A DNA stretch of 45,819 bases, taken from the NCBI GenBank assembly GCA_964626565.1, contig CAZVFX010000058.1, positions 1-45,819 on the forward strand. Reading direction: 5' to 3'. Shown piece by piece: positions 14,592 to 23,692 of this stretch; position 1 is the first letter of the stretch, and every line of letters starts with the position of its first letter. The stretch is from CAZVFX01 sp964626565. Lineage in GTDB: Bacteria; Myxococcota_A; UBA9042; CAIXZC01. The notes beneath the pieces were generated by a model. It was not told the origin of the DNA, ran no database searches, and was given only the letters and a program-made list of their open reading frames with translations. The translations under genes were made by a program, and so were the position numbers.

Positions 14592-15919
14592 AGTTGTGAG
14601 GCAACGGTGATGCGATAGACGCCATCGCGGCCGGGGAAGTAGTGCACGCCTTGTTCAGCCGTGGTGATCGCGCAGGCTTTGAGGTTGGAGAAGCAGGCGT
14701 CGCTGAGCCCCAGGTTCAAAGTAAACGCCAGCCCTTGGAGAACACCATGGGTCTTTGCGTTGAAGAAATGGGCCTGCTCGGCAGAGACGAGCCAGGAGTC
14801 CATCAACGAATTCTGGATCTGGTATTGGTTTCCAGAAAGTGCGGCCCCATCCTGGAAGAATGCCGCTGAGGAGAACTGGTCGTCGGAGTAGATGTCGTCA
14901 ATCACGTAGAGTGCGTCCCCGCACACCAGTTGCACCGCAGTACTGCCGAGGGAACCGACAGCTTTGCACCCTTCCAGAGGTATCTCGACCTGGACGTCGT
15001 GATGGTGGACCACGCCTCCCATTCGATAATATCCGAACCGCCACAGTGCACCCTCGGCCAGCACGGTAAAATGGCCGAAATAGAAATCGAACCCCGCGAC
15101 CTGCTCGAAGTTGCGGTCAAGAACCAGCGCTTGACCTTCCAGGTCATACGCCAGGTAATCGAGCGTGTGCTCGCTACCGTCAAGAAACGCCACCTGCAGC
15201 GCCCTCTCGTCGGGGGCCCAGTCGAGAACCGCTCCATCGTACGGACCGGCTGGTGCAGCGAAACCCGCCGGGCCTGTCTCTCCATCCAAGGTTACGAGCA
15301 AGACGTCTCCGTCTGCTGTGGCAAGAGCAACAAGCGGATCCGCCCCTTCCTGCGACACCAGTGCGGTGGCCAGAATCGAAGCGTTGGCGTCGTATTGCCA
15401 AACAATCTCACCGGGCTCGACGTAAGCATACGCGTTGCCGTTCCCACAGCCGACGTACACGTTCTCCTGGAAGTCGACGGGGGTGGCTACAAGCCCGCCG
15501 GTGGCCGGGGCCGGCAAATCTGCTGACCAGACCAACTTCCCCTCCGGCTCCACACTATAGAGACGGGGCTCCTCGGTGGCGAACAGCAACCTGGGACGGT
15601 CGCCGGCGAAAAAGTGGAACACCGACGTGCTTATTGCCTCGGAACCTGCGGGAATTCTGGCTATGCTCACTTCATGTCCGCCCGGCACGGGCGGGTCCGC
15701 CATGACCGTTTGCGGTTCCCCCTCGGCAACGCACCCGTAGCCTGTTGAGCAGCCGAGCTCACAAGGCAGCGTCTCGCTCTTACCTTCTTGTGTCTTGCAT
15801 ACCGCCGTGATGCCATCGGCATCGAATTCGCACAAACACGACGTGAGCTTGTCGTCGACTCCGGAGCAGGCAGTCAGTAGAACGGACGCTGCGACAAATA
15901 GTCTGCAATGGTCAATCAT
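14588..15919 (-). CDS. Lipoprotein with PQQ/WD-like beta-propeller repeats
   Basis: 443 residues. Signal MIDHCRLFVAASVLLTAC with lipobox LTAC. A short Cys-rich N-terminal segment (CLCEFDADG.. CKTQEG.. CELGCSTGYGC) is followed by repeats such as LYSVEPEGKLVWSADLPAP, NAYAYVEPGEIVWQYDANA and DGDVLLVTLDGETG, which are typical PQQ-like propeller blades. It probably sits in the periplasm or on the outer membrane. The family includes BamB-like scaffolds, dehydrogenases without PQQ and sensor modules; I cannot choose. It is the last gene of the minus-strand run, 36 bp after apbE, so it could be a partner of the flavinylation/Rnf unit, but gene order is the only evidence. The start lacks a good ribosome site. 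Confidence 0.8.
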   Translation of the reverse strand: MIDHCRLFVAASVLLTACSGVDDKLTSCLCEFDADGITAVCKTQEGKSETLPCELGCSTGYGCVAEGEPQTVMADPPVPGGHEVSIARIPAGSEAISTSVFHFFAGDRPRLLFATEEPRLYSVEPEGKLVWSADLPAPATGGLVATPVDFQENVYVGCGNGNAYAYVEPGEIVWQYDANASILATALVSQEGADPLVALATADGDVLLVTLDGETGPAGFAAPAGPYDGAVLDWAPDERALQVAFLDGSEHTLDYLAYDLEGQALVLDRNFEQVAGFDFYFGHFTVLAEGALWRFGYYRMGGVVHHHDVQVEIPLEGCKAVGSLGSTAVQLVCGDALYVIDDIYSDDQFSSAAFFQDGAALSGNQYQIQNSLMDSWLVSAEQAHFFNAKTHGVLQGLAFTLNLGLSDACFSNLKACAITTAEQGVHYFPGRDGVYRITVASQL

Positions 15920-15955
15920 CGGTTTCAGGGGGAGTCACGCAGGTGAGTACCACGT

Positions 15956-16963
15956 CTATTCGGCCATCTTTACTTTGCCCTGGAGGCCTTCTGATATCCA
16001 CCACGCCAGCTTCTCCCCTTCCTTCCAAACGAGGATGCCTTCCACTCCCGGGAGGCTTCTGATCAGGGCCTGGCCTTTCTCCAGGCCGAGAACCATCACC
16101 GCGGTCGCCAGCGCGTCTGCGGATGCAGCTTCCTCGGCGACGATGGTTGTGCTGAGCAAACCTTCCACCGGCATGCCGGTGCGGGGATCAAAAATGTGGC
16201 ATACGCGCTTGCCCGCGATCTCGACGAAGCGCTCGTAGCAGCCAGAGGTGACCACTGCCGCTGAATCCACCTCCAGCACGCCCAGTTTCGCCTCAGGGCG
16301 TTCCGGGTGCTTGAGGCCGACCCGGAAAGGCTCTTCACCCACTGCGTTGAAGAGCACCAGGTCGCCGCCCGCATCAATGATGCCGCGCTTCACTCCCTTC
16401 TTCTTCATTATGCGAGCCGCCCGGTCGGCAATGAAGCCCTTGCCCACTCCGCCCAGGTTGAGCACCATGTTGGGCTGGCCCAGAGTGGCCACCCCGCTGC
16501 CTGACACTGCAACCTGGCGCCAATCCACCAGGGTCAGGCGCTGCTGCACTTCGTCCGGTAGGGGTAGTCGGCCTTCAGTGCCGCACTGTCGCCACAGGTC
16601 CAGCAGCGGTCCCACCGTGACGTCGAACGCACCCGCGCTTTCGGCGGACAGCCTGCCGGCGAGACTCAACACCGCGGCCATTTCCGCCGACACCTCGGCC
16701 CTGCCCTCCCGGTTGAGCTTCCACAGTTCACTATTCTCGATGTGGCTGGAGAGGAGCTTTTCGAGCCGTTCAGTCTCCGCCTTGACCAACTCAAACGTCT
16801 CATCGAAGAGTGCTGTAGGCACGTCGTAGGCTTTCACCAGGAAGGGCATTCCGCCCATGGGGTAGAACGTTCCCTCGTTCACTTCCTTGCGGCGACAGCC
16901 GGATAGCAGGACAAGACTCGACAGCAACAGCACGATAACAGTTTTGCATACGTCCACGAGCAT
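15956..16963 (-). CDS. apbE: ApbE, FAD:protein FMN transferase (lipoprotein)
   Basis: 335 residues. It transfers FMN from FAD to a Thr in target proteins, covalently flavinylating RnfD and RnfG. Signal with lipobox LLSGC near residue 23. Family motifs: FYPMGGMPF near the start, AFDVTVGPL, NLGGVGKGFIADRA, IDAGGDLVLF, HIFDPRTGMPV and ADALATAVMVLG (Mg2+ and FAD binding). The length is normal. Position directly after rnfA (18 bp) makes the Rnf subunits its obvious substrates; both carry the target motif (T193-A-A-T-I-S in RnfG, T165-T-A-T-P-L in RnfD). Start ATG at 16963. Confidence 0.93.
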   Translation of the reverse strand: MLVDVCKTVIVLLLSSLVLLSGCRRKEVNEGTFYPMGGMPFLVKAYDVPTALFDETFELVKAETERLEKLLSSHIENSELWKLNREGRAEVSAEMAAVLSLAGRLSAESAGAFDVTVGPLLDLWRQCGTEGRLPLPDEVQQRLTLVDWRQVAVSGSGVATLGQPNMVLNLGGVGKGFIADRAARIMKKKGVKRGIIDAGGDLVLFNAVGEEPFRVGLKHPERPEAKLGVLEVDSAAVVTSGCYERFVEIAGKRVCHIFDPRTGMPVEGLLSTTIVAEEAASADALATAVMVLGLEKGQALIRSLPGVEGILVWKEGEKLAWWISEGLQGKVKMAE

Positions 16964-16981
16964 ACTCCCAAACGAACTGAG

Positions 16982-17566
16982 CTATGATCCCAACCCGGCG
17001 AAACCCATAAAGGCCATGGCCAGAATGCCGGCGGTGACGAGGCCGATGGGTGCGCCCTTCATCACTTCAGGTACCCTGCGCAGCGTGAGTTGCTCGCGAA
17101 TTCCGGCGAATATGACCAGGGCCAGTCCGAACCCTACGGCGGAACCGACGGTGAAGACCAGAGCCTGGAGGTAGGATAATTCTTCGTTGATGTTGATGAT
17201 AGCGACCCCAAGAATGGCGCAGTTGGTAGTAATGAGAGGCAAGAAGATCCCCAGCGCCTTGTACAGACCCGGTGCGCTCTTCTTCATCACTATCTCCACC
17301 AGTTGGACCAGGGAGGCGATGACCAGAATGAACGATATGGTCTGCAAATACTCCATCCCCAGCCGATTGAGCACCAGGTGCTGTATCGGGTAGGTAATGG
17401 CCCCGGCCAGGGTCAGAACAAAGAGCACGGCCGCAGACATTCCGAACGCGGTGGAAATTGACCTGGAGACGCCAAGATAGGGGCAGATACCCAGAAACCG
17501 CATAAAGACGACGTTCTGGGTCAGAATTGAAACCAGGATGATGGCGAATATGCCTTGCTCAGCCAT
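16982..17566 (-). CDS. rnfA: RnfA, Rnf complex membrane subunit
   Basis: 194 residues, six hydrophobic helices. Integral membrane subunit of the ion-translocating ferredoxin:NAD oxidoreductase. Conserved stretches: NVVFMRFLGICPYLGVSRSI, QLVEIVMKKSAPGLYKALGI and FLPLITTNCAILG. The last matches the signature shared with RnfE/NqrD/NqrE. The ATG overlaps the end of rnfE by 8 bp, so translation is likely coupled. RnfA is last among the rnf genes here; the enterobacterial order begins with it. Confidence 0.95.
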   Translation of the reverse strand: MAEQGIFAIILVSILTQNVVFMRFLGICPYLGVSRSISTAFGMSAAVLFVLTLAGAITYPIQHLVLNRLGMEYLQTISFILVIASLVQLVEIVMKKSAPGLYKALGIFLPLITTNCAILGVAIININEELSYLQALVFTVGSAVGFGLALVIFAGIREQLTLRRVPEVMKGAPIGLVTAGILAMAFMGFAGLGS

Positions 17567-18170
17567 TTGCCTTCCTCCTCTTTTCGATTGCGTTCATCCC
17601 TGCCAGCAGGAACCCGAGCGAGATAAACGCGCCGGGCGGCAGAACAAACAGCAGAATGGGGGTGAAGTCAGCACCTGCAACCGCGATACCGAAGAAGGTG
17701 CCGGAGCCCAGGACTTCACGAACCGCGGCAAGCGCCACCAGGCCCAGGGTGAAGCCGACTCCCATCCCGAGGCCGTCAAGAAGCGAGTCGATAATCGGCC
17801 GCTTGGAAGCGAACGCCTCGGCACGCCCCAAAATAACGCAGTTCACCACGATCAGGGGGATGAAGATGCCCAGACTCTTCCAGATGTCGTGGAAGAAGCC
17901 GTTTAGCACGAGGTCCACAATCGTCACGAACGTGGCGATAATCACGATGAAGCAGGGCAACCTCGTCTTGGCCGGGATTACGCCTCTAAGCGTCGCGACC
18001 ACGACGTTGGAGCAAACCAGAACAAAGGTGGCCGACAGCCCCATGCCCACCGCGTACTCCACGCCGGTGGTAACCGCCAGGGCCGGGCACAACCCGAGCA
18101 ACAGGCGGAAGACGGGGTTTTCCTTCCACAACCCTTTTGTAAACTCCGATGACTTGCTCATGTCATCCAC
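17559..18170 (-). CDS. rnfE: RnfE, Rnf complex membrane subunit
   Basis: 203 residues, six predicted helices. Signature regions: FTKGLWKENPVFRLLLGLCP at the N-terminus, VSVVVATL-like SNVVVATLRGVIPAK, and IFIPLIVVNCVILGRAEAFA, which is highly typical of RnfE/NqrD. It starts 21 bp after the rnfG stop and overlaps rnfA by 8 bp. Together RnfA and RnfE form the inverted-topology membrane pair thought to hold an iron-sulfur centre between conserved cysteines. Confidence 0.95.
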   Translation of the reverse strand: MDDMSKSSEFTKGLWKENPVFRLLLGLCPALAVTTGVEYAVGMGLSATFVLVCSNVVVATLRGVIPAKTRLPCFIVIIATFVTIVDLVLNGFFHDIWKSLGIFIPLIVVNCVILGRAEAFASKRPIIDSLLDGLGMGVGFTLGLVALAAVREVLGSGTFFGIAVAGADFTPILLFVLPPGAFISLGFLLAGMNAIEKRRKANG

Positions 18171-18191
18171 TCCTGGGAAAAGCCGCCATAG

Positions 18192-18893
18192 CTATTGTGC
18201 TCCGGCGGTCAGTTTTCCGGCTAGCTTCTCTTTGAAAGTTCCCAACTCCTTCTTCACCAACTCCGCCGCGTCCTGTACTGCCACGGTAACCGCTTTGGAA
18301 GAGATGGTGGCCGCGGTAATGGCCGCCACGTCCCCGTCCCCTGCCCCGGTCTTCACGACGTCAAAGGTGAGAGAGGACAGCTCCTTGTCCAGGAAGTTCA
18401 GTCCGAACACCTTGGTCTTGTCCGCACCCCAGGTGTCGGTCTCGGCATCCTGCAGAATGGTGATGTTGCTGCCCAAACCGGGGGTTTCCGCATGCTCGAT
18501 CACGAAGATCCGGTTGAGCTTCAGAGTTTCCGGCGATGCCAATTGGCTAAAGCCGGCGAGGATCACGACCTTGCCGCTGTATCCGGTGTCGGTGCGGGAG
18601 CGCACCGCAATTGCACAAAGTTCGCCGTCTTCAAAGTAGGCGGGATAAACAACCTTGATAAGCTTAGGGTTGGTCTCCCCTTCGGGCCATTGGAAAGCGA
18701 CGTCGATATTCACCGTACACTCAGCGGGGACAACCTTCTTGATCCCGTATTCGGTTTCAACCCGCTGCGCCTCCTCAATTGCCGCTGCGGTGCCTTTCTT
18801 GACCAGAGCCAGGCCGGCCGCACACACCGCCGCGATGAGGACCACAACGAGAATGGCGACAATGTCGCTCTCTCCTCTCTCTCGATGTCTCAT
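18192..18893 (-). CDS. rnfG: RnfG, FMN-carrying Rnf subunit
   Basis: 233 residues: one N-terminal transmembrane helix (about 10-30) and a periplasmic FMN-binding domain. The family motif ETPGLGS is at 137-142, and the flavinylation motif T-A-A-T-I-S at 193-198 makes Thr196 the likely FMN attachment site. The usual form is S/T-G-A-T; here the second residue is Ala. The gene's ATG overlaps the rnfD stop (ATGA). It is a target for ApbE encoded three genes downstream. Confidence 0.93.
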   Translation of the reverse strand: MRHRERGESDIVAILVVVLIAAVCAAGLALVKKGTAAAIEEAQRVETEYGIKKVVPAECTVNIDVAFQWPEGETNPKLIKVVYPAYFEDGELCAIAVRSRTDTGYSGKVVILAGFSQLASPETLKLNRIFVIEHAETPGLGSNITILQDAETDTWGADKTKVFGLNFLDKELSSLTFDVVKTGAGDGDVAAITAATISSKAVTVAVQDAAELVKKELGTFKEKLAGKLTAGAQ

Positions 18894-19921
18894 GCTCCCT
18901 CCTGGACCGAGCTATCGCCGAAGCCGGGGGACTTCACGTACCGGTCGATGAGCGGAACGAGGCCGTTCATGATGAGAATGGCGAAAGAAACTCCTTCGGG
19001 ATAGCCCGCCCACATGCGGATGACGCAGGTGAGCAAGCCGCATCCGATTCCGAAAACCAGCATCCCCTTGCGACTCACCGGCGAAGTAACCATGTCGGTG
19101 GCCATAAACCAGGCACCGAGCATCACTCCGCCCGACAGCACGTGGTAGATGGGATTTCCCATGTTGCCATCCACCAGCCACGCCACGAGGGTAAATGCCG
19201 CCACGGTGCCGATGAAAGACACCGGGATTTCCCAGGTTATGACCTTGCGCACCAGCAGGAAGACACCGCCCACTATCAGGGCCGCGGCGGAAACCTCGCC
19301 GATGCATCCTTTCACGTTCCCCAGAACCAACATCCAGTGGTCCATCTTCTCAAGGGCGCTGGATGCCAGCACCGCCTCTTCACCACCCTTTCCAAGCATT
19401 TGGAGCAGGCCTAGCGGAGTGGCGGTAGTGATCGCGTCCAGCCCCTCGGGTCCAAACGCGGGGGTAGGCCAGGAAGTCAGCGCAGTAGGGAAGGAAATGA
19501 GCAGGAAGACCCGGGCGACGAGAGCCGGATTGAACGGGTTGTTCCCGACACCGCCGTACGCGTGCTTGCCCAACACCATGGCTACCAACGCACCAATTAC
19601 CACCATCCAGATTGGAATGCCGGACGGCAGGTTCATGGCCAGCAACAGGCCTGTGATAATCGCTGAGCCGTCGGTTATGTGCGGCTTGATCGGCTTGCCC
19701 CCGATCTTCAAAGCAGCAGCCTCGAACGCGAGGCACGCAACCACCGAAACGGCCATCACCGCCAGCGCTCTGACGCCGAAGAATACCACGCCGGCCACGG
19801 CGGCCGGCAGAAGCGCAAGCACTACGGTGTGCATCACCTTATGCACCGAGTCCTGGTCCCTCAGGTGCGGGGAGGACTGGAGCAGCAGTCGGTTTTCGAC
19901 AGCTTCGTTAATATCGCTCAC
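18890..19921 (-). CDS. rnfD: RnfD, FMN-carrying membrane subunit of Rnf
   Basis: 343 residues, multiple membrane helices. Motifs: SSPHLRDQDSVHKVMHTV, HITDGSAIITGLLLAMNLP, GGVGNNPFNPALVAR and the flavinylation site D-A-I-T-T-A-T-P-L (about 162-170), with Thr168 in the FMN position. The open frame extends to 20008, but the GTG at 19921 is preceded by GGAGG and overlaps the rnfC stop as GTGA, so that start is preferred; the upstream extension would read through rnfC. Confidence 0.93.
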   Translation of the reverse strand: MSDINEAVENRLLLQSSPHLRDQDSVHKVMHTVVLALLPAAVAGVVFFGVRALAVMAVSVVACLAFEAAALKIGGKPIKPHITDGSAIITGLLLAMNLPSGIPIWMVVIGALVAMVLGKHAYGGVGNNPFNPALVARVFLLISFPTALTSWPTPAFGPEGLDAITTATPLGLLQMLGKGGEEAVLASSALEKMDHWMLVLGNVKGCIGEVSAAALIVGGVFLLVRKVITWEIPVSFIGTVAAFTLVAWLVDGNMGNPIYHVLSGGVMLGAWFMATDMVTSPVSRKGMLVFGIGCGLLTCVIRMWAGYPEGVSFAILIMNGLVPLIDRYVKSPGFGDSSVQEGA

Positions 19922-21270
19922 TTCGCTTTCCTCCAGTGGTACTTGCCCAATCTCATCCACTGCACGATATTGCGTCTGGAAGGGCATCCATACTGGCAAC
20001 AGCCGCACTCGACGCAGTCCATCACCTGATCAAGCAGGGCGTACTCCTTGAACTCAACCGCCGCAGCCAGGTCACACGGCGACAGGAACATGGGACAAGC
20101 GTCCACGCACCTGCCGCACCTGAGGCAATCCCTCTCCCGGTGCGCCGCAGCTTCTTCTTCGGTGAGCATCAAAAGCCCCGACATGCCCTTGACTACCGGC
20201 ACTTCCAACTGACGCAAGCTCTTGCCCATCATGGGGCCGCCGGACACCATGGCCCGCAGCGTCGGCAACGCTCCGCCCGCGGCATCCACCACGGTCTGGA
20301 GCGGCGTACCGATCTTCACCTTGTAGTTGCCCGGCTTCGCCACCGCACTACCGGTCACGGTCATGACCCGTTCGTACAGGGGTTTACCCAGACCCACCGC
20401 GTCGAGAACCGCCACACAGGTGCCCACGTTCTGGACGACCACGCCAACCGCGAAGGGGAGCTTCCCGCTCCCTACCCGGCGTCCCAACGTCGCGTCTATG
20501 AGCTGCTTCTCCGCACCCTGGGGGTAGCGGGTTTTCAGCGGCACTATCTTGATGGTAGGATCGGGGCCTTCACCGTCGTCATAGCTCTTATGCGCCTGCT
20601 CCCGCACCGCGACGGTCATCGCTTCGATGGCCCTGGGCTTGTTGTTCTCAACACCGATGAGGATAGTGTCTACACCCAGCACCCCGGCCATGATCCTTGC
20701 ACCCGCCAGGACCTGCCCGGGGGTATCCCGCATGAGAACGTCATCGGCGGTAAGGTAAGGCTCGCACTCACAGCCATTAATAATTAATGTGTCCACCGGT
20801 GCATCGGGCGGTGGCCCGAGTTTTACGTTGGTAGGGAATGCCGCCCCGCCCATGCCGACCACTCCGGCCAGTCGAATGCGCTCCAGAAACTGGTCCTTCT
20901 CACTCCAGTTCACCCGGGGCTCACTTGCGAACTGGTCCGCACCTTCGTACTTCCCGTTGTTCATGATCTGTATGATCTTGGCCCGATAGACTCCCACCAC
21001 CGGCCCGTCGAATACTTTGAGTACTTTGCCCGAAACAGGGCTGTGCACGAACGACGAGATGAAACCATCGGGTTCGGCCAGCACCTGTCCCACCGTCACG
21101 TCGGCCTTCTTCTCGACGAGACAACTGGAAGGCTTGCCGAGATGCTGGGTAACCGGCACCATCACCATCTTGGGCGGCTCGACTTCCACCAACTCCCCGC
21201 CGAGGGAAAGCTCCTTTCCTTCCAGGGGATGTACGCCGCCTTTCTTGAATCCAGCGATCGCAGTTGTCAT
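19918..21270 (-). CDS. rnfC: RnfC, NADH/FMN and Fe-S subunit of Rnf
   Basis: 450 residues, peripheral cytoplasmic subunit that exchanges electrons with NAD(H). The N-terminal motif is FKKGGVHPLEGKE. The nucleotide/FMN-binding glycine-rich segment GVVGMGGAAFPTNVKLG lies near 137-152, followed by INGCECEPYLTADD. Two 4Fe-4S motifs are at about 382-392 (CLRCGRCVDAC) and 419-429 (CVECGCCQYGC). The longer frame to 21372 is rejected because the ATG at 21270 overlaps the rnfB stop (ATGA) and begins the conserved domain. Confidence 0.95.
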   Translation of the reverse strand: MTTAIAGFKKGGVHPLEGKELSLGGELVEVEPPKMVMVPVTQHLGKPSSCLVEKKADVTVGQVLAEPDGFISSFVHSPVSGKVLKVFDGPVVGVYRAKIIQIMNNGKYEGADQFASEPRVNWSEKDQFLERIRLAGVVGMGGAAFPTNVKLGPPPDAPVDTLIINGCECEPYLTADDVLMRDTPGQVLAGARIMAGVLGVDTILIGVENNKPRAIEAMTVAVREQAHKSYDDGEGPDPTIKIVPLKTRYPQGAEKQLIDATLGRRVGSGKLPFAVGVVVQNVGTCVAVLDAVGLGKPLYERVMTVTGSAVAKPGNYKVKIGTPLQTVVDAAGGALPTLRAMVSGGPMMGKSLRQLEVPVVKGMSGLLMLTEEEAAAHRERDCLRCGRCVDACPMFLSPCDLAAAVEFKEYALLDQVMDCVECGCCQYGCPSRRNIVQWMRLGKYHWRKAK

Positions 21271-22097
21271 GCCGATTCCTCCTCTGCCTGCGGCGCACAG
21301 ACAACCGCCCCTTCCAAGGCGTGGATGCAGTTCTGGGGACAAACTTCGATGCACTTGCCCTGGAACGTACACTTGGCGTGGTCGATGACCATATTGCCGT
21401 CAACCAGCGAGATCGCTTCGTCGGGGCAGTTCTTGGCGCACAGTTGGCAGGTTGTGCATCCCACCGTGCAGTATTTCTTGACTGGAGCGCCCTTGTCCCT
21501 CGAGTTGCACTCGATTGCCACCTTGGCGCCCTTGGGAACCATGGAGATGATCTTGCGAGGGCAGGAGTCGACGCAGCGACCGCAGGCGACGCAGGCGTCC
21601 TCCAATATGACGGCGATGCCGTTATTGACGACAATGGCATCGAAGTCGCACGCCACAACGCAACTTCCAAGGCCCAGGCATCCGTACGGGCACACCTTCT
21701 CTCCTCCCGAGATGAGGTCGGCTGCGATGCAATCTGCGATCCCGATATACTCGCCGTCGGCCTTGGCCAGATCGTTGTCGCCACGGCAGAAGACGTGGGC
21801 CGTCGTAGGGGCGGCCTCCTTCACCTCCATGCCGAGAATCGCGGCGATTGCACTCTGGATATCCGGCCCGCCTGGCGTGCACAGCCCATCGGGGTCCTTG
21901 GTGTCTGCCATGTGCTGAGCAAAGCCGGAGCATCCCGGGAACCCGCACGCCCCACAGTTGTACTGGGGCAACACCTCGTCAATCTCCTTCACCAGCGGAT
22001 TCTCCTCCACTGCGAACTTCTTGGAGACGACGATCAGTACCAGGGACAGCAGGCCCGCCAGCACAGCCAGAAAAAGGGTAGCTTCAACGATTTCCAA
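21267..22097 (-). CDS. rnfB: RnfB, ferredoxin-accepting Fe-S subunit of Rnf
   Basis: 276 residues. An N-terminal membrane anchor (about 5-26), then the RnfB-specific cluster C48-x2-C51-x4-C56-x16-C73 (NCGACGFPGC..), then several ferredoxin-type clusters (CLGLGSCVVAC, CVACGRCVDSC, CTTCQLCAKNC, CTFQGKCIEVC). It receives electrons from ferredoxin. The start codon is TTG, supported by GGGAGGAG just upstream, and it overlaps the rseC end by 14 bp. rnfB leads the rnf genes here (B-C-D-G-E-A); in many anaerobes it comes last. Confidence 0.95.
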   Translation of the reverse strand: MEIVEATLFLAVLAGLLSLVLIVVSKKFAVEENPLVKEIDEVLPQYNCGACGFPGCSGFAQHMADTKDPDGLCTPGGPDIQSAIAAILGMEVKEAAPTTAHVFCRGDNDLAKADGEYIGIADCIAADLISGGEKVCPYGCLGLGSCVVACDFDAIVVNNGIAVILEDACVACGRCVDSCPRKIISMVPKGAKVAIECNSRDKGAPVKKYCTVGCTTCQLCAKNCPDEAISLVDGNMVIDHAKCTFQGKCIEVCPQNCIHALEGAVVCAPQAEEESA

Positions 22098-22551
22098 CGC
22101 TCTCCTCCCTGACCTGAGAAACTATCGGCAACAGCTTCTTTCGCCGGCTGACTACGATAGCCGGAATCATTCCCAATGCAAGAAAAATCAGAGCCCCGAA
22201 CAGGCCTGCCAGAACAGGGTCCAGAGACCCGATCCCGGCGAGCATTTCCTGCCCGACCGCCGCGCCGACTACCAAGCTTATACTTGGAACGACATATAGT
22301 AGACAAGCGGTTTTTGTTCTCGCCGATGCGGAGAGTTCAACTGACACCGAGTCCCCGACTCCGGCGCGGGCGCGATTTATCGCCAGCACCGTCGATCTTT
22401 CGGGCTGGCCGGCCAGCAGATTACAGGCGCCCTCCTGCGCACAACCGCCGCAGAGAGAAGCTGAAACCTCTACGACTGCCAGATCCTCACGCAGTTCCAC
22501 GACCTTGCCGGCCCGGCAACTATCGCTTTGCTGCTCTTGGAATCTATCCAT
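22084..22551 (-). CDS. rseC: RseC/MucC-family protein (SoxR-reducing system)
   Basis: 155 residues. Four cysteines lie near the N-terminus (residues 11, 34, 37 and 43; the last three form CGGCAQEGAC), and two transmembrane helices occupy about 85-130 (LLYVVPSISLVVGAAVG and VLAGLFGALIFLALG). In E. coli, RseC works with the Rnf-like Rsx complex to reduce SoxR; RseC in front of rnf genes is a recurrent arrangement. The frame is open to 22758, but the upstream part reads through the 31-bp duplication, and the ATG at 22551 begins the conserved domain. The 14-bp overlap with rnfB indicates one transcript. Confidence 0.88.
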   Translation of the reverse strand: MDRFQEQQSDSCRAGKVVELREDLAVVEVSASLCGGCAQEGACNLLAGQPERSTVLAINRARAGVGDSVSVELSASARTKTACLLYVVPSISLVVGAAVGQEMLAGIGSLDPVLAGLFGALIFLALGMIPAIVVSRRKKLLPIVSQVREESVGNR

Positions 22552-22575
22552 TACGAATCCATCCTGCGCAGTGAA

Positions 22576-22635
22576 GGCCCCTCGCTCGCTCTCGGGGTAC
22601 CGTTGTGGCCCCTCGCTCGCTCTCGGGGTACCGTT
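22576..22635. repeat. Tandem duplication, 31-bp period, between mltG and rseC
   Basis: The 29-mer beginning GGCCCCTCGCTCGC and ending GGGGTACCGTT occurs at 22576-22604 and again, without mismatch, at 22607-22635. The second copy reaches the first two bases of the mltG stop codon. No known element is recognised. Confidence 0.85.
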
Positions 22636-23692
22636 ATTTCTTCTGGAGGTACTTGCGCACCGCCTTTTTGTGGTCGTTGTAGTTGGTGGAGAAGTGGTGC
22701 CCCCCGGTCCCGTCCATCTTTGAGACGAAATAGAGGAAGCGACTCGTAGCGGGCGCAACTACTCCTTCCAGCGAATGACGACCCGGGTTGCAGATCGGCC
22801 CCGGGGGGAGCCCCCCGTAGGCGTATGTGTTGTAGAGGTTCTTCTCGTTCTTCCGATCCTTGGGAGTCGGCTTCGCACCCTTGCGTTCCTCTGAGTAGGT
22901 CAACGTCGGATCGGTTTGCAGCAGCATCCCCTTGCGCAACCGGTTGAGGAACACGGAAGCAACCAGTTTCTTTTCGTGAGGCAGTGCGGTTTCACGCTCG
23001 ACCAGGGATGCCAGAGTGATCAACTCGTAGTCGGAGAAGCCGAACTCCTCCACCAACAGGGCGAAATCGTTGATGTGCTTCTTCTTCGCCTCTTTCAGTT
23101 CCTTGAAGGTCTGCTTGACCATACGGCCCAGGACGCTTCGGAACTTCTGCCCGGGAGCGATGTAATAGGTCTCGGGAAAGATGTACCCTTCGAGAAGCGC
23201 GTACACCTTGCTCGGATCCTGGACTTTCACCCCCACATCGGAGGCAAACTCCGGGTCCTTGGCCAGAGCGATGAGTTCGTCGCCGGTAGCAATCCCGGCG
23301 TCCTCGATCGCACCTGCAACCTGCCAGACGTTGTAGCCTTCCTTGATGGTCACAACATTGTAGGGGGTCTTTGGCCCTTCGTAGAGCATCAGGGCGACGT
23401 CCTCCGGAGTCATCTTCACGTTGAAGTAGTAGACTCCCGCCTTCAGCTTGTCTGCCAGGTCGTTTATAAGGAGGTAGAGTCTGAAGTAGGTAGGCCCTCG
23501 TATCAGCTCCTTCTCCTGGAGTGCGCTCACGACTTGCGAGAGGGTAGACCCTTGTGAGATCACCACCTTGACCTGACGGCTCTCCGCCTCTACCGGGGTT
23601 TCCATGTAGTTGACGTAGTCCCAGTAGACCAGCCCGCTGACTGCCGCCAGGAGCATTACGCTGACCACTGTCCACAACACTCCACGCTTCAC
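22634..23692 (-). CDS. mltG: MltG endolytic murein transglycosylase
   Basis: 352 residues. It cleaves nascent glycan strands at the inner membrane and is thought to terminate peptidoglycan polymerisation. One N-terminal transmembrane helix (about 5-25). A LysM-like region (VVISQGSTLSQVVSAL) and the YceG domain follow: LKAGVYYF, EGYIFPETY and ASLVERETA with catalytic Glu232. The ending includes QTDPTLTYS, YNTYAYGGLPPGPICNPG and SKMDGTGGHHFSTNYNDH. The start is a GTG overlapping the ruvX stop (GTGA). The downstream end is touched by a 31-bp tandem duplication. Confidence 0.95.
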   Translation of the reverse strand: MKRGVLWTVVSVMLLAAVSGLVYWDYVNYMETPVEAESRQVKVVISQGSTLSQVVSALQEKELIRGPTYFRLYLLINDLADKLKAGVYYFNVKMTPEDVALMLYEGPKTPYNVVTIKEGYNVWQVAGAIEDAGIATGDELIALAKDPEFASDVGVKVQDPSKVYALLEGYIFPETYYIAPGQKFRSVLGRMVKQTFKELKEAKKKHINDFALLVEEFGFSDYELITLASLVERETALPHEKKLVASVFLNRLRKGMLLQTDPTLTYSEERKGAKPTPKDRKNEKNLYNTYAYGGLPPGPICNPGRHSLEGVVAPATSRFLYFVSKMDGTGGHHFSTNYNDHKKAVRKYLQKK

